Of a stretch of 64,000 nt of DNA, positions 1 through 9,535 are shown in pieces. Made by a program: the position numbers and the translations under genes. The notes beneath the pieces are model-generated. The model was not told where the DNA came from. It saw only the letters and a list, made by a program, of their open reading frames with translations, and ran no database searches. Source of the DNA: DASXZH01 sp036502005 (lineage in GTDB: Bacteria > Armatimonadota > Fimbriimonadia > Fimbriimonadales > Fimbriimonadaceae); NCBI GenBank assembly GCA_036502005.1, contig DASXZH010000028.1, positions 1 to 64,000 on the forward strand, written 5' to 3'. Positions within the stretch are counted from its first letter, which is position 1, and each line of letters begins with the position of its first letter.

Positions 1-90
1 AACCAAGACTGACTGGCTGCTCTCGTCAAACTCTACAGAAGAGACAAACCAAGGAGCGCTGACACCCAGCAAACGTGTGTAAAGATCTGA

Positions 91-450
91 ACCGTCCATC
101 GGTTAAGATTAGACCTAACCCACAGAAAATCTCGTAGACCCAGGATTTTAAACGACATCCTTGGGACCTCAGAAAATACAACACCCGTCTTCGTGGACAA
201 TCGTGGAAGCAAAGGAGACATTCCATACATTAATCTACTGGAGTCGATTAAGTCAAATGAGTTGTCGTTGGCAGATTTCTCGCAACGCTGCCGGGCAGTA
301 AATCTGCTTCCCGGCGAGGCACGAACATATTTGAACGAGCTTGGATATGATAAGGTTGGCAGTCCGCTCATTGAGGGTGACGACGAGCTATTTATCGATT
401 GTCAAACTCTGGAGCTATTAAAACATGAACTTGCAAATTCGACCTGCTGA
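91..450 (+). pseudogene. C-terminal TerB-C-like fragment (possibly frameshifted gene)
   Basis: An open frame from a stop at 88-90 to a stop at 448-450, with a possible GTG start at 193 giving 85 residues. The segment with LLPGEARTYLNELGYDK followed by SPLIEGDDELFID resembles the end of the TerB-C domain, where a 'gLmpdgAieaINe..fD..gepLiEgdd' pattern is usual. TerB-C proteins are known partners of DUF2791 ATPases and large helicases, which is exactly what follows here. Upstream of 193 all three forward frames contain stops (frame 2 at 80 and 104, frame 3 at 135, frame 1 at 88), so either this is a short stand-alone protein or the end of a longer gene broken by indels. Its end overlaps the next gene by 26 bases, which suggests translational coupling. 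The domain call is by eye only. Confidence 0.45.
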
Positions 451-1720
451 AAGAGCCGCTATTGTTCAGTCACTCAAGAGCGGCGTTGTGCCTCGCATAG
501 GACTGCAGCACTTCCAGGTCGGTCGGAAGATCGAACTCGAAAATCTGTTGCAAGATGTTGAGGCGATTGCCGCAGGCGGCACAGCTTTCCGTTTTATCAT
601 CGGCGACTACGGATCGGGCAAAACGTTCTTGCTGACTTTAGCTCGCACAGTGGCTCACAAGCAAAAGCTTGTAACGGCTCACGCGGATCTCAACCCATCT
701 CGCCGTCTTCAGGCTACCGGCGGGCAGTCGCGTTCACTCCACGCCGAACTCATGCGAAACTTGTCTACGCAAAGTCGGCCAGAGGGGGCGGCCTTGCCAG
801 ATGTGATAGAGAGATTCGTTGGAAGCGCCAGGGATCTGGCAGAGCGCGACAACCGCGCAGTCGAAGAAGTCATCGCGGAGCGACTGAGTTCGTTGAAGGA
901 ACTTGTAAACGGATACGACTTTGCAACGGTCATTCTCAAGTATTGGGAAGGGTTCAACAATGACCGGCCTGAACTTAGAGATTCCGCAATCCGGTGGCTG
1001 AGGGCTGAATATTCCACAAAGACTGAGGCTAGAATCGATTTAGGGGTACGCACCATCATTGACGACGACAACGTTTATGACATGCTCAAGCTGTTCGCCA
1101 GGTTTGTTAGACTATCCGGATATTCAGGGTTACTGATTTGCCTGGACGAGTTGGTCAACATTTATAAGTTGGGCAATACTCAGGCTAGAAATGGAAACTA
1201 CGAGCAGATTCTACGGATGCTAAATGACAGCCTACAAGGGTCGGCTGAAGGTATGGGATTCTTTATGGGTGGAACTCCGGTGTTCCTTATCGATCCCAGG
1301 CGAGGTGCATATAGCTATGAGGCCTTGGCTTCTCGACTAGCTGCAAATCCATTTGCTAAGGATGGCTTGGTCGATTATAGCGGCCCAGTGATTAAATTGG
1401 GCTGCTTGACGGCTGAAGACATGTGCGTTCTCCTTCTTAGATTACGGAATGTCTACGCCGGAGGTGACGAGTCAAAGTATCTGGTCACTGATGAGGCCTT
1501 GGATGCCTTCATGGTCCATTGTTACAAAAAAATAGGGGAGGCGTCTTATCGCACGCCCCGTAACACAATAATCGAGTTTCTCAACCTGCTGTCCGTTCTA
1601 GAGCAAAATCCGGCTGTAACTTGGGAAGAGCTTATTGATAAATCATCCGTTTCCTCCGAAAGCAATCCCGACCAAGCGGATGTTGAGGAGGATGATGACC
1701 TCAGAACCGTCCGGCTCTAA
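425..1720 (+). CDS. BrxD-like P-loop ATPase (DUF2791 family)
   Basis: A 431-residue ATP-binding protein of the DUF2791 family, the family to which BREX BrxD belongs. A Walker A motif, GDYGSGKT, lies at residues 60-67 and a Walker B, LLICLDE, near 235-242. The N-terminal part (RAAIVQSLKSGVVPRIGLQHFQVGR cut at residues 10-34) is the usual lead-in of the family, in which an ATPase is paired with a large helicase. The ATG at 425 lies inside the preceding TerB-C-like frame and the gene end overlaps the helicase gene, so the three look like one operon. In BREX and TerB-type systems such ATPases are thought to power or load a nuclease/helicase partner; the exact role here is not known. No BREX methylase or PglZ gene is visible, so this is not a standard BREX locus. 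Confidence 0.8.
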   Translation: MNLQIRPAERAAIVQSLKSGVVPRIGLQHFQVGRKIELENLLQDVEAIAAGGTAFRFIIGDYGSGKTFLLTLARTVAHKQKLVTAHADLNPSRRLQATGGQSRSLHAELMRNLSTQSRPEGAALPDVIERFVGSARDLAERDNRAVEEVIAERLSSLKELVNGYDFATVILKYWEGFNNDRPELRDSAIRWLRAEYSTKTEARIDLGVRTIIDDDNVYDMLKLFARFVRLSGYSGLLICLDELVNIYKLGNTQARNGNYEQILRMLNDSLQGSAEGMGFFMGGTPVFLIDPRRGAYSYEALASRLAANPFAKDGLVDYSGPVIKLGCLTAEDMCVLLLRLRNVYAGGDESKYLVTDEALDAFMVHCYKKIGEASYRTPRNTIIEFLNLLSVLEQNPAVTWEELIDKSSVSSESNPDQADVEEDDDLRTVRL

Positions 1721-4700
1721 GGCCTTCGACCTTCTTGATGAGCGTATAAGACGATGGATCTGGGATCAGCAGTGGCCAGAGCTCAGGCGCGGACAGGAAC
1801 TCGCGATTCCAGCAATACTGACTCACCAGAACGATGTCATCCTTGCGGCTCCAACATCGTCCGGTAAAACTGAAGCCGCCTTCTTTCCCATTCTCACTCG
1901 CATTCTTTTTACGCCTCAACCATCTGTTCGCGTCCTTTATATTAGTCCCCTAAAGGCTCTGATCAACGATCAGTTTGGACGTTTGGATTCGCTGTGCGAG
2001 TTATTGAACGTCCCGGTTCATCGCTGGCACGGAGATGTTGACCAAAACGCCAAAGATCGCTTGCTGAAGCAACCTTGTGGGATCTTATTGATTACGCCCG
2101 AATCAATGGAGTCCCTGTTCGTCAACTATGGCAGTAATTTACTGAGAGTTTTTGCACACCTGGATTACGTGGTCGTCGATGAACTGCATTCTTTCATTGG
2201 AAGTGAACGAGGCGCGCAATTGCGTTCCCTTCTTTGTAGGCTTGAGGATATTTTAGGGCGGTCAGTTGTGCGAGTGGGACTGAGCGCCACTCTTTCAGAT
2301 ATGGGCTTGGCGGCGGAGTTTCTACGATGGGAAGCTCCTGCAAGTGTAAAACTTATAACGACAGATGGGGGTGGCGAGCTAAAAGCTCAAATCCGTGGGT
2401 GCCTAAAACCCAGACCCACAAACGACGAAGATCGAGATGCTCTGACAGCCGACGAGCAAATTGTAAATCACATATTCGAGAAAATGCGCGATGGCCATCA
2501 TCTTATCTTTGCCAATGCCAGAAATCGAGTCGAGGCTTATGCCGATGCACTTCATGAGCTAGCGCGGCTCCACGGAGTCCCGGACGTTTTCTTGGCTCAT
2601 CATGGGAATCTTTCAAAAGAGCTTAGAGAGGATGCTGAAAATCGGCTGCGAAGCAGAGAGCGGTCCGCGATCTGTGTTTGTACAAGCACTTTAGAGCTTG
2701 GCATCGATATAGGTGCAATGAGCAGCGTGGCCCAAGTCGGTCCTCCGCCATCGGTGGCTTCATTGCGTCAGCGGGTCGGCCGTTCGGGAAGAAGGGGCGG
2801 AGCCGCTGTTCTTAGAATGTACGCAGAAGAAGACGAGATCTTGCCAGTTGACAAACCTACCGACCGCTTGAGATTAACTCTAGTACAGGAAATGGCCGCA
2901 TTGCAGCTGATGATCTCAAAGTGGTGTGAACCGCCAGACCCGCGGCAACCCCATTATTCGACGCTTGTGCAACAAATCTTATCCGTCATCATCGAGAAAG
3001 CAGGGATCACGATTCCAGAAATATTTCGTTTATTGTGCAGCGTTGGCGCGTTCCAATCGGTTGACAAACCAGCATTTGTAGAGCTTCTTCGCTCCTTGAA
3101 ATCCAAAGACCTTATCCAGCAAATGGATGATGGAGTTCTGCTTCTTTCTAAGAAAGGCGAGAGGATAACAGCTCATTACAGCTTTTACGCGGCCTTTGCC
3201 ACTTCGGAGGAGTTTCGGATCTTGCATGGTTCTCGGACACTGGGAACAATGCCAGTGGATTCTGTTCTGCGGCCAAATGACAACATCGTTTTTGGAGGAC
3301 AGCGGTGGAGAGTTATAGATGTAAACGATGAACAACGGGTCATTCTTGTAGAACCTAGCTCCGGTGGCAAAGCTCCGATGTTTGGAGGCGAAGGCGGACG
3401 AGTTCATTCTCAGGTTCGACAAACCATGCGCCGAATACTGTCGGATCGGGAAGGGTCCTATCCTTTTCTCGATTCGATTGCGACAAAACTGCTCAAGGAA
3501 GCTCAAAACAATTATAAGAGCATGGGGCTCGAATCCGAATCTCTAATGCCCGTTGGCGAATATACACATTGCTTCCATTGGCGTGGAGATCGAGAAGCAT
3601 TAACTTTGGCACTATTGCTTTCGGATCGCGGGCTGCAAAGTCAGATGTCCAACGTGGCGTTAGCTGTTAATGCTCCCCTTGGCCGAGTACGCCAAGCCTT
3701 GCAAGAAATTATCGCCGAAACACCTCCTAAGGCAGATGACTTGGCGGACACCATTAAAACGAAACGCGCCAACAAATACGATTGGGCACTTCCCGATAAG
3801 CTCCTTGATCACGAGTTCGCAGTTCGGGAGCTAGACGTTCCAGGCGCTATCGAGATTGCTGACGCACTTTTGGCTAATTTGAAGGCCACTCCAATCCGAA
3901 AAGACTTAGTTCAACAAAGCTCAACGTATCAGTCTGAATTAAGGATTTTGGCCGGTGCGGAGACGATTGGCGGCACCAAGATTCTGCTGTCCCAGGGCGG
4001 AGAAGATTTGCTCTTAGATTTCGGCTTGGACTTTCACCAATATGGTCGATTTTTCGAAGAGTTTCTTCGTCCGAGGAGCACACGGGGGCTATTGGACTTA
4101 TGGCACTTCAACCTTATCCCTCACTTGTCGAACGCATACCGAGAAGACCTCCAGCCTCTCGGAGAACGGTTCGAAACCTCGGATCGAGTCAATCTGTGTG
4201 GAATTCTACTGAGCCACGCCCATGTAGACCACTTCGGCATGATAGGCACTATCAGAGCGGATGTGCCAATCCATGCAAGTCCCGTTAGTCTCGCAATAAT
4301 TAAAGCAAGTCAAGATTCGGGCCGCTTGGATTTTTGGGGGGAGGCTGTCTATCTAAAGGAGCGCGGAGCAGGGGACAAAGACGCCCGTGCACTGAAGGTT
4401 CAGGACGCTTGCACCGGTCGAGAATGTATTGCGATCGGCAACCTTACCGCCGAGTTAACGGCATTTTGCCAGAGTCTCCCATCGGAGGAAGGCTCGAGGA
4501 ACCTTCAGTCAGGAAGAATCGCTACTTCGAACGGCCGTTTGGGCCCATTTTTGTACAGGGGTTGGGAAGTTGATCATTCTTTGCCTGGTTGCATGGCCTT
4601 CTTAATCGAGACTGATCTGGGTGCCATTGCCTATACAGGGGACCTGCGATTTCACGGCAGGAAAGGTAACGTGACACGAGCTTTTGTTTCTGATCTAGCC

Positions 4701-5489
4701 GCATTGCAACCCGACCTACTCATTTGCGAAGGAACTCAGCTTTCACGTGAAATACCGAATGCGACAACCGAAGACGAGGTGAGCGAGACAGCATTGAATA
4801 TTGTGAGAGAGGCAGCGGGTCGGTTGGTGATTGCCGACTTTGGACCGAGGCATGTTGAGCGGCTAGTTAGTTTTTTAGAGATTGCCGACGAAACTCAGCG
4901 GCGTCTCGTGATAACAACCAAGGACGCCTATCTGTTAAGAGCACTGGCGGCGGCCGATCCTTCTTTTAATCCTCTCTCTTCGATGAAGCTGTCCATTTAC
5001 GATGAGATTCGCGCTGGAATAAGTAAATGGGAAGCGGCCATAAAGGACGAGTTCAGGGATATTCTTGTCAACTCCCGAGAGATTCGTGACCACCAAGGTT
5101 GGTATATTCTTGCCTTTTCGTTCTTCGACTGCAATGAGCTGATTGATGTAATGCCGGAGAATGCAGTTTACATTTATAGTGGCTCAGAGGCGTACAGCGA
5201 GGATCAGACTCAAGATATGCGCAGATTATGGGAGTGGTGCCATGAATTCAATATGACGGTCCATGGATTTGCGATTGAGGACAAGAAGCCAACTTTCCCC
5301 GACTCCTTGAATGCATCAGGCCACGCCACACCTGATGATTTGCGTTGGCTCATTGAGACAGTAAGACCTAAAGCACTCTTACCAGTTCATCGATCCCCTG
5401 GGACCGACGGGTGGTTTGAAACCGTATGCCACGACTTCAATATTAACCTACTAACCGCGAACAAGAACGACGGCCGTGTTAGAATCTAG
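1695..5489 (+). CDS. Lhr-type DEAD/DEAH helicase fused to beta-CASP metallo-nuclease
   Basis: A protein of about 1264 residues. The N-terminal half is a superfamily 2 helicase of the Lhr type: motif I APTSSGKTEAAF, motif II VVVDELHSF, motif III SATL, and motif VI QRVGRSGRRGG. The C-terminal 450 residues are a metallo-beta-lactamase/beta-CASP fold like RNase J and CPSF-73: HAHVDH near residue 840, VDHSLPG, YTGD followed by LRFHG, CEGT (motif A), and LLPVHRSPG near the end (motif C). All metal-binding and catalytic positions appear present, so an active nuclease is plausible. The start is uncertain: ATG codons at 1680, 1692 and 1695, preceded or flanked by AGGAGG at 1686-1691, and a TTG at 1635 with GGGAAGAG upstream. 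I chose 1695 because homologues start just before FDLLxxRIRRWIW. It overlaps the ATPase gene by 26 bases. Likely a nucleic-acid-processing defence effector; function inferred. Confidence 0.85.
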   Translation: MTSEPSGSKAFDLLDERIRRWIWDQQWPELRRGQELAIPAILTHQNDVILAAPTSSGKTEAAFFPILTRILFTPQPSVRVLYISPLKALINDQFGRLDSLCELLNVPVHRWHGDVDQNAKDRLLKQPCGILLITPESMESLFVNYGSNLLRVFAHLDYVVVDELHSFIGSERGAQLRSLLCRLEDILGRSVVRVGLSATLSDMGLAAEFLRWEAPASVKLITTDGGGELKAQIRGCLKPRPTNDEDRDALTADEQIVNHIFEKMRDGHHLIFANARNRVEAYADALHELARLHGVPDVFLAHHGNLSKELREDAENRLRSRERSAICVCTSTLELGIDIGAMSSVAQVGPPPSVASLRQRVGRSGRRGGAAVLRMYAEEDEILPVDKPTDRLRLTLVQEMAALQLMISKWCEPPDPRQPHYSTLVQQILSVIIEKAGITIPEIFRLLCSVGAFQSVDKPAFVELLRSLKSKDLIQQMDDGVLLLSKKGERITAHYSFYAAFATSEEFRILHGSRTLGTMPVDSVLRPNDNIVFGGQRWRVIDVNDEQRVILVEPSSGGKAPMFGGEGGRVHSQVRQTMRRILSDREGSYPFLDSIATKLLKEAQNNYKSMGLESESLMPVGEYTHCFHWRGDREALTLALLLSDRGLQSQMSNVALAVNAPLGRVRQALQEIIAETPPKADDLADTIKTKRANKYDWALPDKLLDHEFAVRELDVPGAIEIADALLANLKATPIRKDLVQQSSTYQSELRILAGAETIGGTKILLSQGGEDLLLDFGLDFHQYGRFFEEFLRPRSTRGLLDLWHFNLIPHLSNAYREDLQPLGERFETSDRVNLCGILLSHAHVDHFGMIGTIRADVPIHASPVSLAIIKASQDSGRLDFWGEAVYLKERGAGDKDARALKVQDACTGRECIAIGNLTAELTAFCQSLPSEEGSRNLQSGRIATSNGRLGPFLYRGWEVDHSLPGCMAFLIETDLGAIAYTGDLRFHGRKGNVTRAFVSDLAALQPDLLICEGTQLSREIPNATTEDEVSETALNIVREAAGRLVIADFGPRHVERLVSFLEIADETQRRLVITTKDAYLLRALAAADPSFNPLSSMKLSIYDEIRAGISKWEAAIKDEFRDILVNSREIRDHQGWYILAFSFFDCNELIDVMPENAVYIYSGSEAYSEDQTQDMRRLWEWCHEFNMTVHGFAIEDKKPTFPDSLNASGHATPDDLRWLIETVRPKALLPVHRSPGTDGWFETVCHDFNINLLTANKNDGRVRI

Positions 5490-5992
5490 ACGATTGCTTT
5501 GCCGCTAGGCAACTCTCTTCGAGAATCCCATCCATTATAACCACCGGTAGCGCAATCTATAGTAAATGAAAAGCATTCGGATATGAGTTGAGTTGTTCCA
5601 GTTTCGCCCTGATTTGTTTGCCACCGACGTCTACGGTTGTCGAGTCAGTATCATAGCGAAATGGCTACAAGAATGAATGTCCAAAAATGCCCGAAAGGAG
5701 ACTTCTAGTTACGCTTGTCAGGCTTTAGAGCTCCTTCGTCCAAGTTGGACGGAGGAGTGTGATGAGTCGGTCTACCTTAGCCAGACCAAGAAAATCAGAA
5801 ATGGTAAAAGCAAAAGGTTTTAGTGCCTTGATAGCAACCCATTTTAATGCTTCGTCAACCCCTTCAGAACAAACGAGTTCCTAGAATCCAACGAGTCATT
5901 ATAGAAAAGAACTGGCTTACCGAATGTCGCGTTAGCGTCCCGTAGCCTGCGCAGGGATTTGCAGGAACGTGCATCGATGTGCCAAGCTGAAC
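5490..5992. other. Intergenic region between convergent genes
   Basis: About 500 bases between the ends of the plus-strand helicase gene and the minus-strand RecB-like gene. No frame here has coding character. The one clear structure is a 13-base-arm inverted repeat at 5731-5757. There is no T-tract beside it, so it is not a textbook terminator. Confidence 0.5.
5731..5757. repeat. Inverted repeat, arms of 13 bases
   Basis: Arm CTCCTTCGTCCAA is followed after one base by TTGGACGGAGGAG, its reverse complement with a single G-T type mismatch. It lies in the gap between two convergent genes and could act as a bidirectional transcription barrier or be a remnant of a mobile element. No function can be assigned. 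Confidence 0.55.
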
Positions 5993-8900
5993 CTAGGCGG
6001 ACACATTTTTGAGTTTGCAAAACAAATTGAGGAGGTTCAGCGCCTCTATCGAGCCGACAGATGTGCCAGCAATTCGTGGGTCCGCAACTACAACGGCAAG
6101 GCATTGAGCTCGAGAAATAGCCACGTTGATGCGGTTTCGGTTGAGGATGAATCCAAGGCCACGTGTGCCATATTCGCCGTAGCTGGAGCACAAAGAAAGT
6201 ATGCAGACGGGAGCCTCTTGTCCCTGAAATTTGTCCACACTCCCGACTCGACCTGCAGCCGGAAGAGCTTTCTTAAGCGCGCGGACCTGGGCGTTGTAAG
6301 GGGCGATGAAGAGGAAATCATCGAGTTGCAATTTCCTGCTCGTCCCATCTCTTCCGATGTAGAATCGTCCGAGCAACTCTGCGTAAATGTCCTTAACGCG
6401 CTCCACCTCCTCGTCGCTATGCTGGATGTTGCCGTCATGCTCAATACCACTGAAGATGATTCCCGACTCTTTGCTGACAAGAGAGCTGCCTTCCTGTGGA
6501 ACAACAATCACCTGTTGGGCACAATCGATATGAGATCCAAGTCGCCCTTCATAAATACTGTCCGAAATGAACTCGCAAACATTCGGATGCATTCGGCGCG
6601 ATTCGCCGAGAAACAGCCCGTAATACGAGGGGACCACCGCATGAAGCATCGGCGCATCAGGCTTGCTAGCCTCCATGTCCATGAGGGCATACTGGAGAGC
6701 GGAAAGCCCCGAAACCCCTGGGTGTGAACCCTGGACAGGTTGCTCAAGCTGCATCTGGTCACCGAGAAGGACCAGGTTCTTGGCGCATCGAGCCATTGCG
6801 ACGGCGTTTGCAAGGGAAACCTGGCCGGCTTCATCAATGAACAGGAAATCTAGAGCGTCTACCCACTCGGGCCGAGTGAAGAGCCAGGCGGTCCCGCCTA
6901 CGACCCCTTCTACATAAGTTCCTTTTGCTTCGGTGCCAGTCTCTACATACTTCAACTCCGGATTCTCGGAATACAGGGCGCCTTCAGGTTCTCCGCCGAC
7001 CTTAATTCCCTTCATGACCCCACCGGTTTGTCTGGTAGCCTCACCGCACGCCTCCATGAGATTCACCACAGCCTTGTGGCTGTTGGATGCGACGCCCACC
7101 TTCTTCCCAATGGCCAGAAGTGCTGTGATGACATGAGAGGCGGTATATGTCTTTCCTGTTCCAGGCGGTCCTTGAACGACCAGGCATCCGCCTGACATGG
7201 AGCAGGTCACCCGAATGGCCGCTTCAGTTGTGGACTCTCCGGCGTTTTGAAGCGTTGTTGCCGGTGAGGCTCGGTTTATGAGTGCGGCGACTGGGGGATG
7301 CAGGTGCCCAGTTAGGTGTCGGGTTACGACTTCGGTGAGGGCTACCTGAATGGCCTCAGCCGAAACGTATTCATCTGGAATCAAGGATCCCTTTTGAGGG
7401 AATGCCCCTCCAAACTTTTCGCTCAATCCCTTGTTGCCGATCTTAAGCTGAAGTTCTCCTTCAGAAGCATCCAGAGCTATGAGAGAAAGCTTCGCGTCCA
7501 GATTGTGGGTGAACATCACTTTGGATTTGTCGCCTGCGGTCAGCTTGCACTCCTGGGCCGGATCAAAGTGATAACTCTGCACAAATGACTTCTTCTCCAT
7601 CACCGGATTCCCGATTGCTTGCACTCCCTCAATGCAACCGGGATCGTCGCACAGAACCTCGGAAGGCGATGCGGAGCGATCAAATAGCCGCCACCACATC
7701 GGCTTTTCTTCACGGCGGTGGAAATCTACGAGGTCTGCGAGAACTAGGGAAGTCGGGTCCCCGAGCTCGCGGAGGTTGGTCGCCGTTTCTGCACGTTCAA
7801 TAGCGCTTGGAGGCACGTCCCTTTGGACCCACTCAACCGGCATTAACGGCGCGGGCGAAGTCGTTGCATTGTGCTCAATACCAACCTTTCTTAGCCATTG
7901 ATCCAACTCTGCTGTCGAGTTACAATCTTCCTCGTTATAGTCCCGGATGTCTTTGAGGGTCTTGCTCGAAGTCCAAATACGCTCCTCGCCGCTTTGCATC
8001 CACCGCGCATACTGAACGATTGAGCCGACTGCGGTGCTCACCTCGGTGTCACGTTTGGGACGGTAAAGGCGCTCGACTGTTTTTATCGAGTAGTTCTGCT
8101 CGCCAATCCGTAATCCCTGGCGGACAATCTGATATAGGTCGATGAATACATCGTTCCGAAGGAGGTCGTCCACCTCGTCCTGGCGCGTGTCATGGCGAGT
8201 GCTCAATCTTCGAACTGCGCTCACCTCGTAGGCTGCGTAGTGATAGATATGCATTCCAGGGTTTTCTACCCAGCGTTTGAACACCCAATCCACAAAGCCC
8301 TCGAACGCTAACTTTTCCTCTTGCCGATCGTGCGCCCACCAATCTTTGAATTCCAACGAACCAGGGCTCCCATTTCGGACGCAAACGCCAAACAAATATT
8401 CGAGCCCGCCGGGGACGAGGGGGAAACCCTCCATGTCGAAGAACACGTCCGCTGAGTGTTGCGGCGGTATGGCGCCAAGGCCAAGAGGCTCGCCATTGAC
8501 GCCCTTAAAGGATAGGACTTCAAATACCGGCGGAGCATCTGGCGATTGCGCTCTGGCGGTGCTGGTCTCGCGCTGAAGTCTCGCCTGGGCCACGAGTTTC
8601 TCAAGTGAATCCGGAGCGAGTTTAGGAACGGCCCGACCCGAAGCTGCGGCAAGAAGCTCGACAGTAATGATGCCCTCTTTCTTGAGTTTCTTTATCTGGC
8701 CAACGCTGATTCCGGCAACCTGCACGAGGTGGTCGGTTTCCTCAAAGAACCGAGCCGCGGCCATGGTCCAACGGCCATGGTCGGCCCGTGGAAACGGTTC
8801 GGGGCATGTTGCCAGGTTCCCTGTGAAGACCGCTTGCATTGCCAAAAAGCTCGCCTTGATGTGCCGGTAATAGTGGATGAAGTCTTCCACGCGGAATTCG

Positions 8901-9415
8901 ATTCGGTCCTTGCTTCCAAGAATGACCCCGAATTTCTCAGGGAGCGGTTCATTTAGAACCGCTGCGAGCATCTCCGAATAGCAGCAAAGTTGAACGGCGT
9001 AATACGGCTTGGGCGCGAGCGCGAGCTTCGTGTCCCACACCTCGTACTTCCCTTTTGGGTCAAGTTCGATGAAGTCGGCAAAGCCCGCGAAGTCGCCGTT
9101 CTCGAGGGCGGCTTGGTAAATGATCGGCGCTTTGCCTTTGAAGGCTGCAAGAGTCATCGCCTTGGCAACCTCAATGTCGGTATTGGGAACTTCAATCATT
9201 TGGGGACAACTCAACCTGAGATCGGACAGGACGTCCGCTTCGTGGTGATCGCCCGTGGCCGCTATGAGCCTTTCGTCTTCAGATTCTTCGTCGGGAACCA
9301 GGGCGCCGGGGTATTCCAGGTGATACCTATCCATCCACGAAGCGAAGGGCGACTTGTGGTAACGAATGAGATCGCTAGGCGAATAAATCAATTGACCCGA
9401 TGTAGTTCTTTTCAT
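5993..9415 (-). CDS. TM0106-family RecB-like nuclease with RNase H-like and SF1 helicase domains
   Basis: A 1140-residue multidomain protein. Residues 1-200 form a RecB/Cas4-like PD-(D/E)XK nuclease: Asp114 in GFADF, then YEVWDTK at 124-130 and the QLCCY motif at 142-146. The middle carries an RNase H-like exonuclease pattern (FFDMEGFPL near 330, YNEED near 490). The C-terminal third is a UvrD/Dna2-like SF1 helicase: GPPGTGKT near 748, IDEAGQ near 860, GDQMQLEQPVQG, ESRRMHP, VDKFQGQE and NVAISRAQ at the end. This order is that of the TM0106 family, common in bacteria and often near defence genes. It lies on the same strand 120 bases downstream of cap4 and may be read with the CBASS operon, although such a gene is not a standard CBASS part. 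It probably processes DNA ends or foreign DNA. Confidence 0.85.
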   Translation of the reverse strand: MKRTTSGQLIYSPSDLIRYHKSPFASWMDRYHLEYPGALVPDEESEDERLIAATGDHHEADVLSDLRLSCPQMIEVPNTDIEVAKAMTLAAFKGKAPIIYQAALENGDFAGFADFIELDPKGKYEVWDTKLALAPKPYYAVQLCCYSEMLAAVLNEPLPEKFGVILGSKDRIEFRVEDFIHYYRHIKASFLAMQAVFTGNLATCPEPFPRADHGRWTMAAARFFEETDHLVQVAGISVGQIKKLKKEGIITVELLAAASGRAVPKLAPDSLEKLVAQARLQRETSTARAQSPDAPPVFEVLSFKGVNGEPLGLGAIPPQHSADVFFDMEGFPLVPGGLEYLFGVCVRNGSPGSLEFKDWWAHDRQEEKLAFEGFVDWVFKRWVENPGMHIYHYAAYEVSAVRRLSTRHDTRQDEVDDLLRNDVFIDLYQIVRQGLRIGEQNYSIKTVERLYRPKRDTEVSTAVGSIVQYARWMQSGEERIWTSSKTLKDIRDYNEEDCNSTAELDQWLRKVGIEHNATTSPAPLMPVEWVQRDVPPSAIERAETATNLRELGDPTSLVLADLVDFHRREEKPMWWRLFDRSASPSEVLCDDPGCIEGVQAIGNPVMEKKSFVQSYHFDPAQECKLTAGDKSKVMFTHNLDAKLSLIALDASEGELQLKIGNKGLSEKFGGAFPQKGSLIPDEYVSAEAIQVALTEVVTRHLTGHLHPPVAALINRASPATTLQNAGESTTEAAIRVTCSMSGGCLVVQGPPGTGKTYTASHVITALLAIGKKVGVASNSHKAVVNLMEACGEATRQTGGVMKGIKVGGEPEGALYSENPELKYVETGTEAKGTYVEGVVGGTAWLFTRPEWVDALDFLFIDEAGQVSLANAVAMARCAKNLVLLGDQMQLEQPVQGSHPGVSGLSALQYALMDMEASKPDAPMLHAVVPSYYGLFLGESRRMHPNVCEFISDSIYEGRLGSHIDCAQQVIVVPQEGSSLVSKESGIIFSGIEHDGNIQHSDEEVERVKDIYAELLGRFYIGRDGTSRKLQLDDFLFIAPYNAQVRALKKALPAAGRVGSVDKFQGQEAPVCILSLCSSYGEYGTRGLGFILNRNRINVAISRAQCLAVVVADPRIAGTSVGSIEALNLLNLFCKLKNVSA

Positions 9416-9535
9416 AACATGCTCGCCAATCTGTTGAACCTTTTCCGGCTGATTCCCAAAGCCCTAACGTTATTGATGCCCGACACGTTATTCCGGGTCG
9501 CTTGCCTGGTCCATCCTTCGTTCAGTGGTTTCATC

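Noticed and set aside
33..371. 112-residue protein on the minus strand at the window start
   Set aside because: It overlaps the TerB-C-like frame, has low-complexity Ser/Arg content and no likeness to known proteins.
425..5489. BREX or DISARM locus
   Set aside because: The ATPase and helicase fit, but no methylase, PglZ, BrxC or DISARM-type genes are present in the window.
5969..6727. A 252-residue protein on the plus strand
   Set aside because: It lies entirely opposite the helicase end of the RecB-like gene, has no recognisable motif and is a shadow frame.
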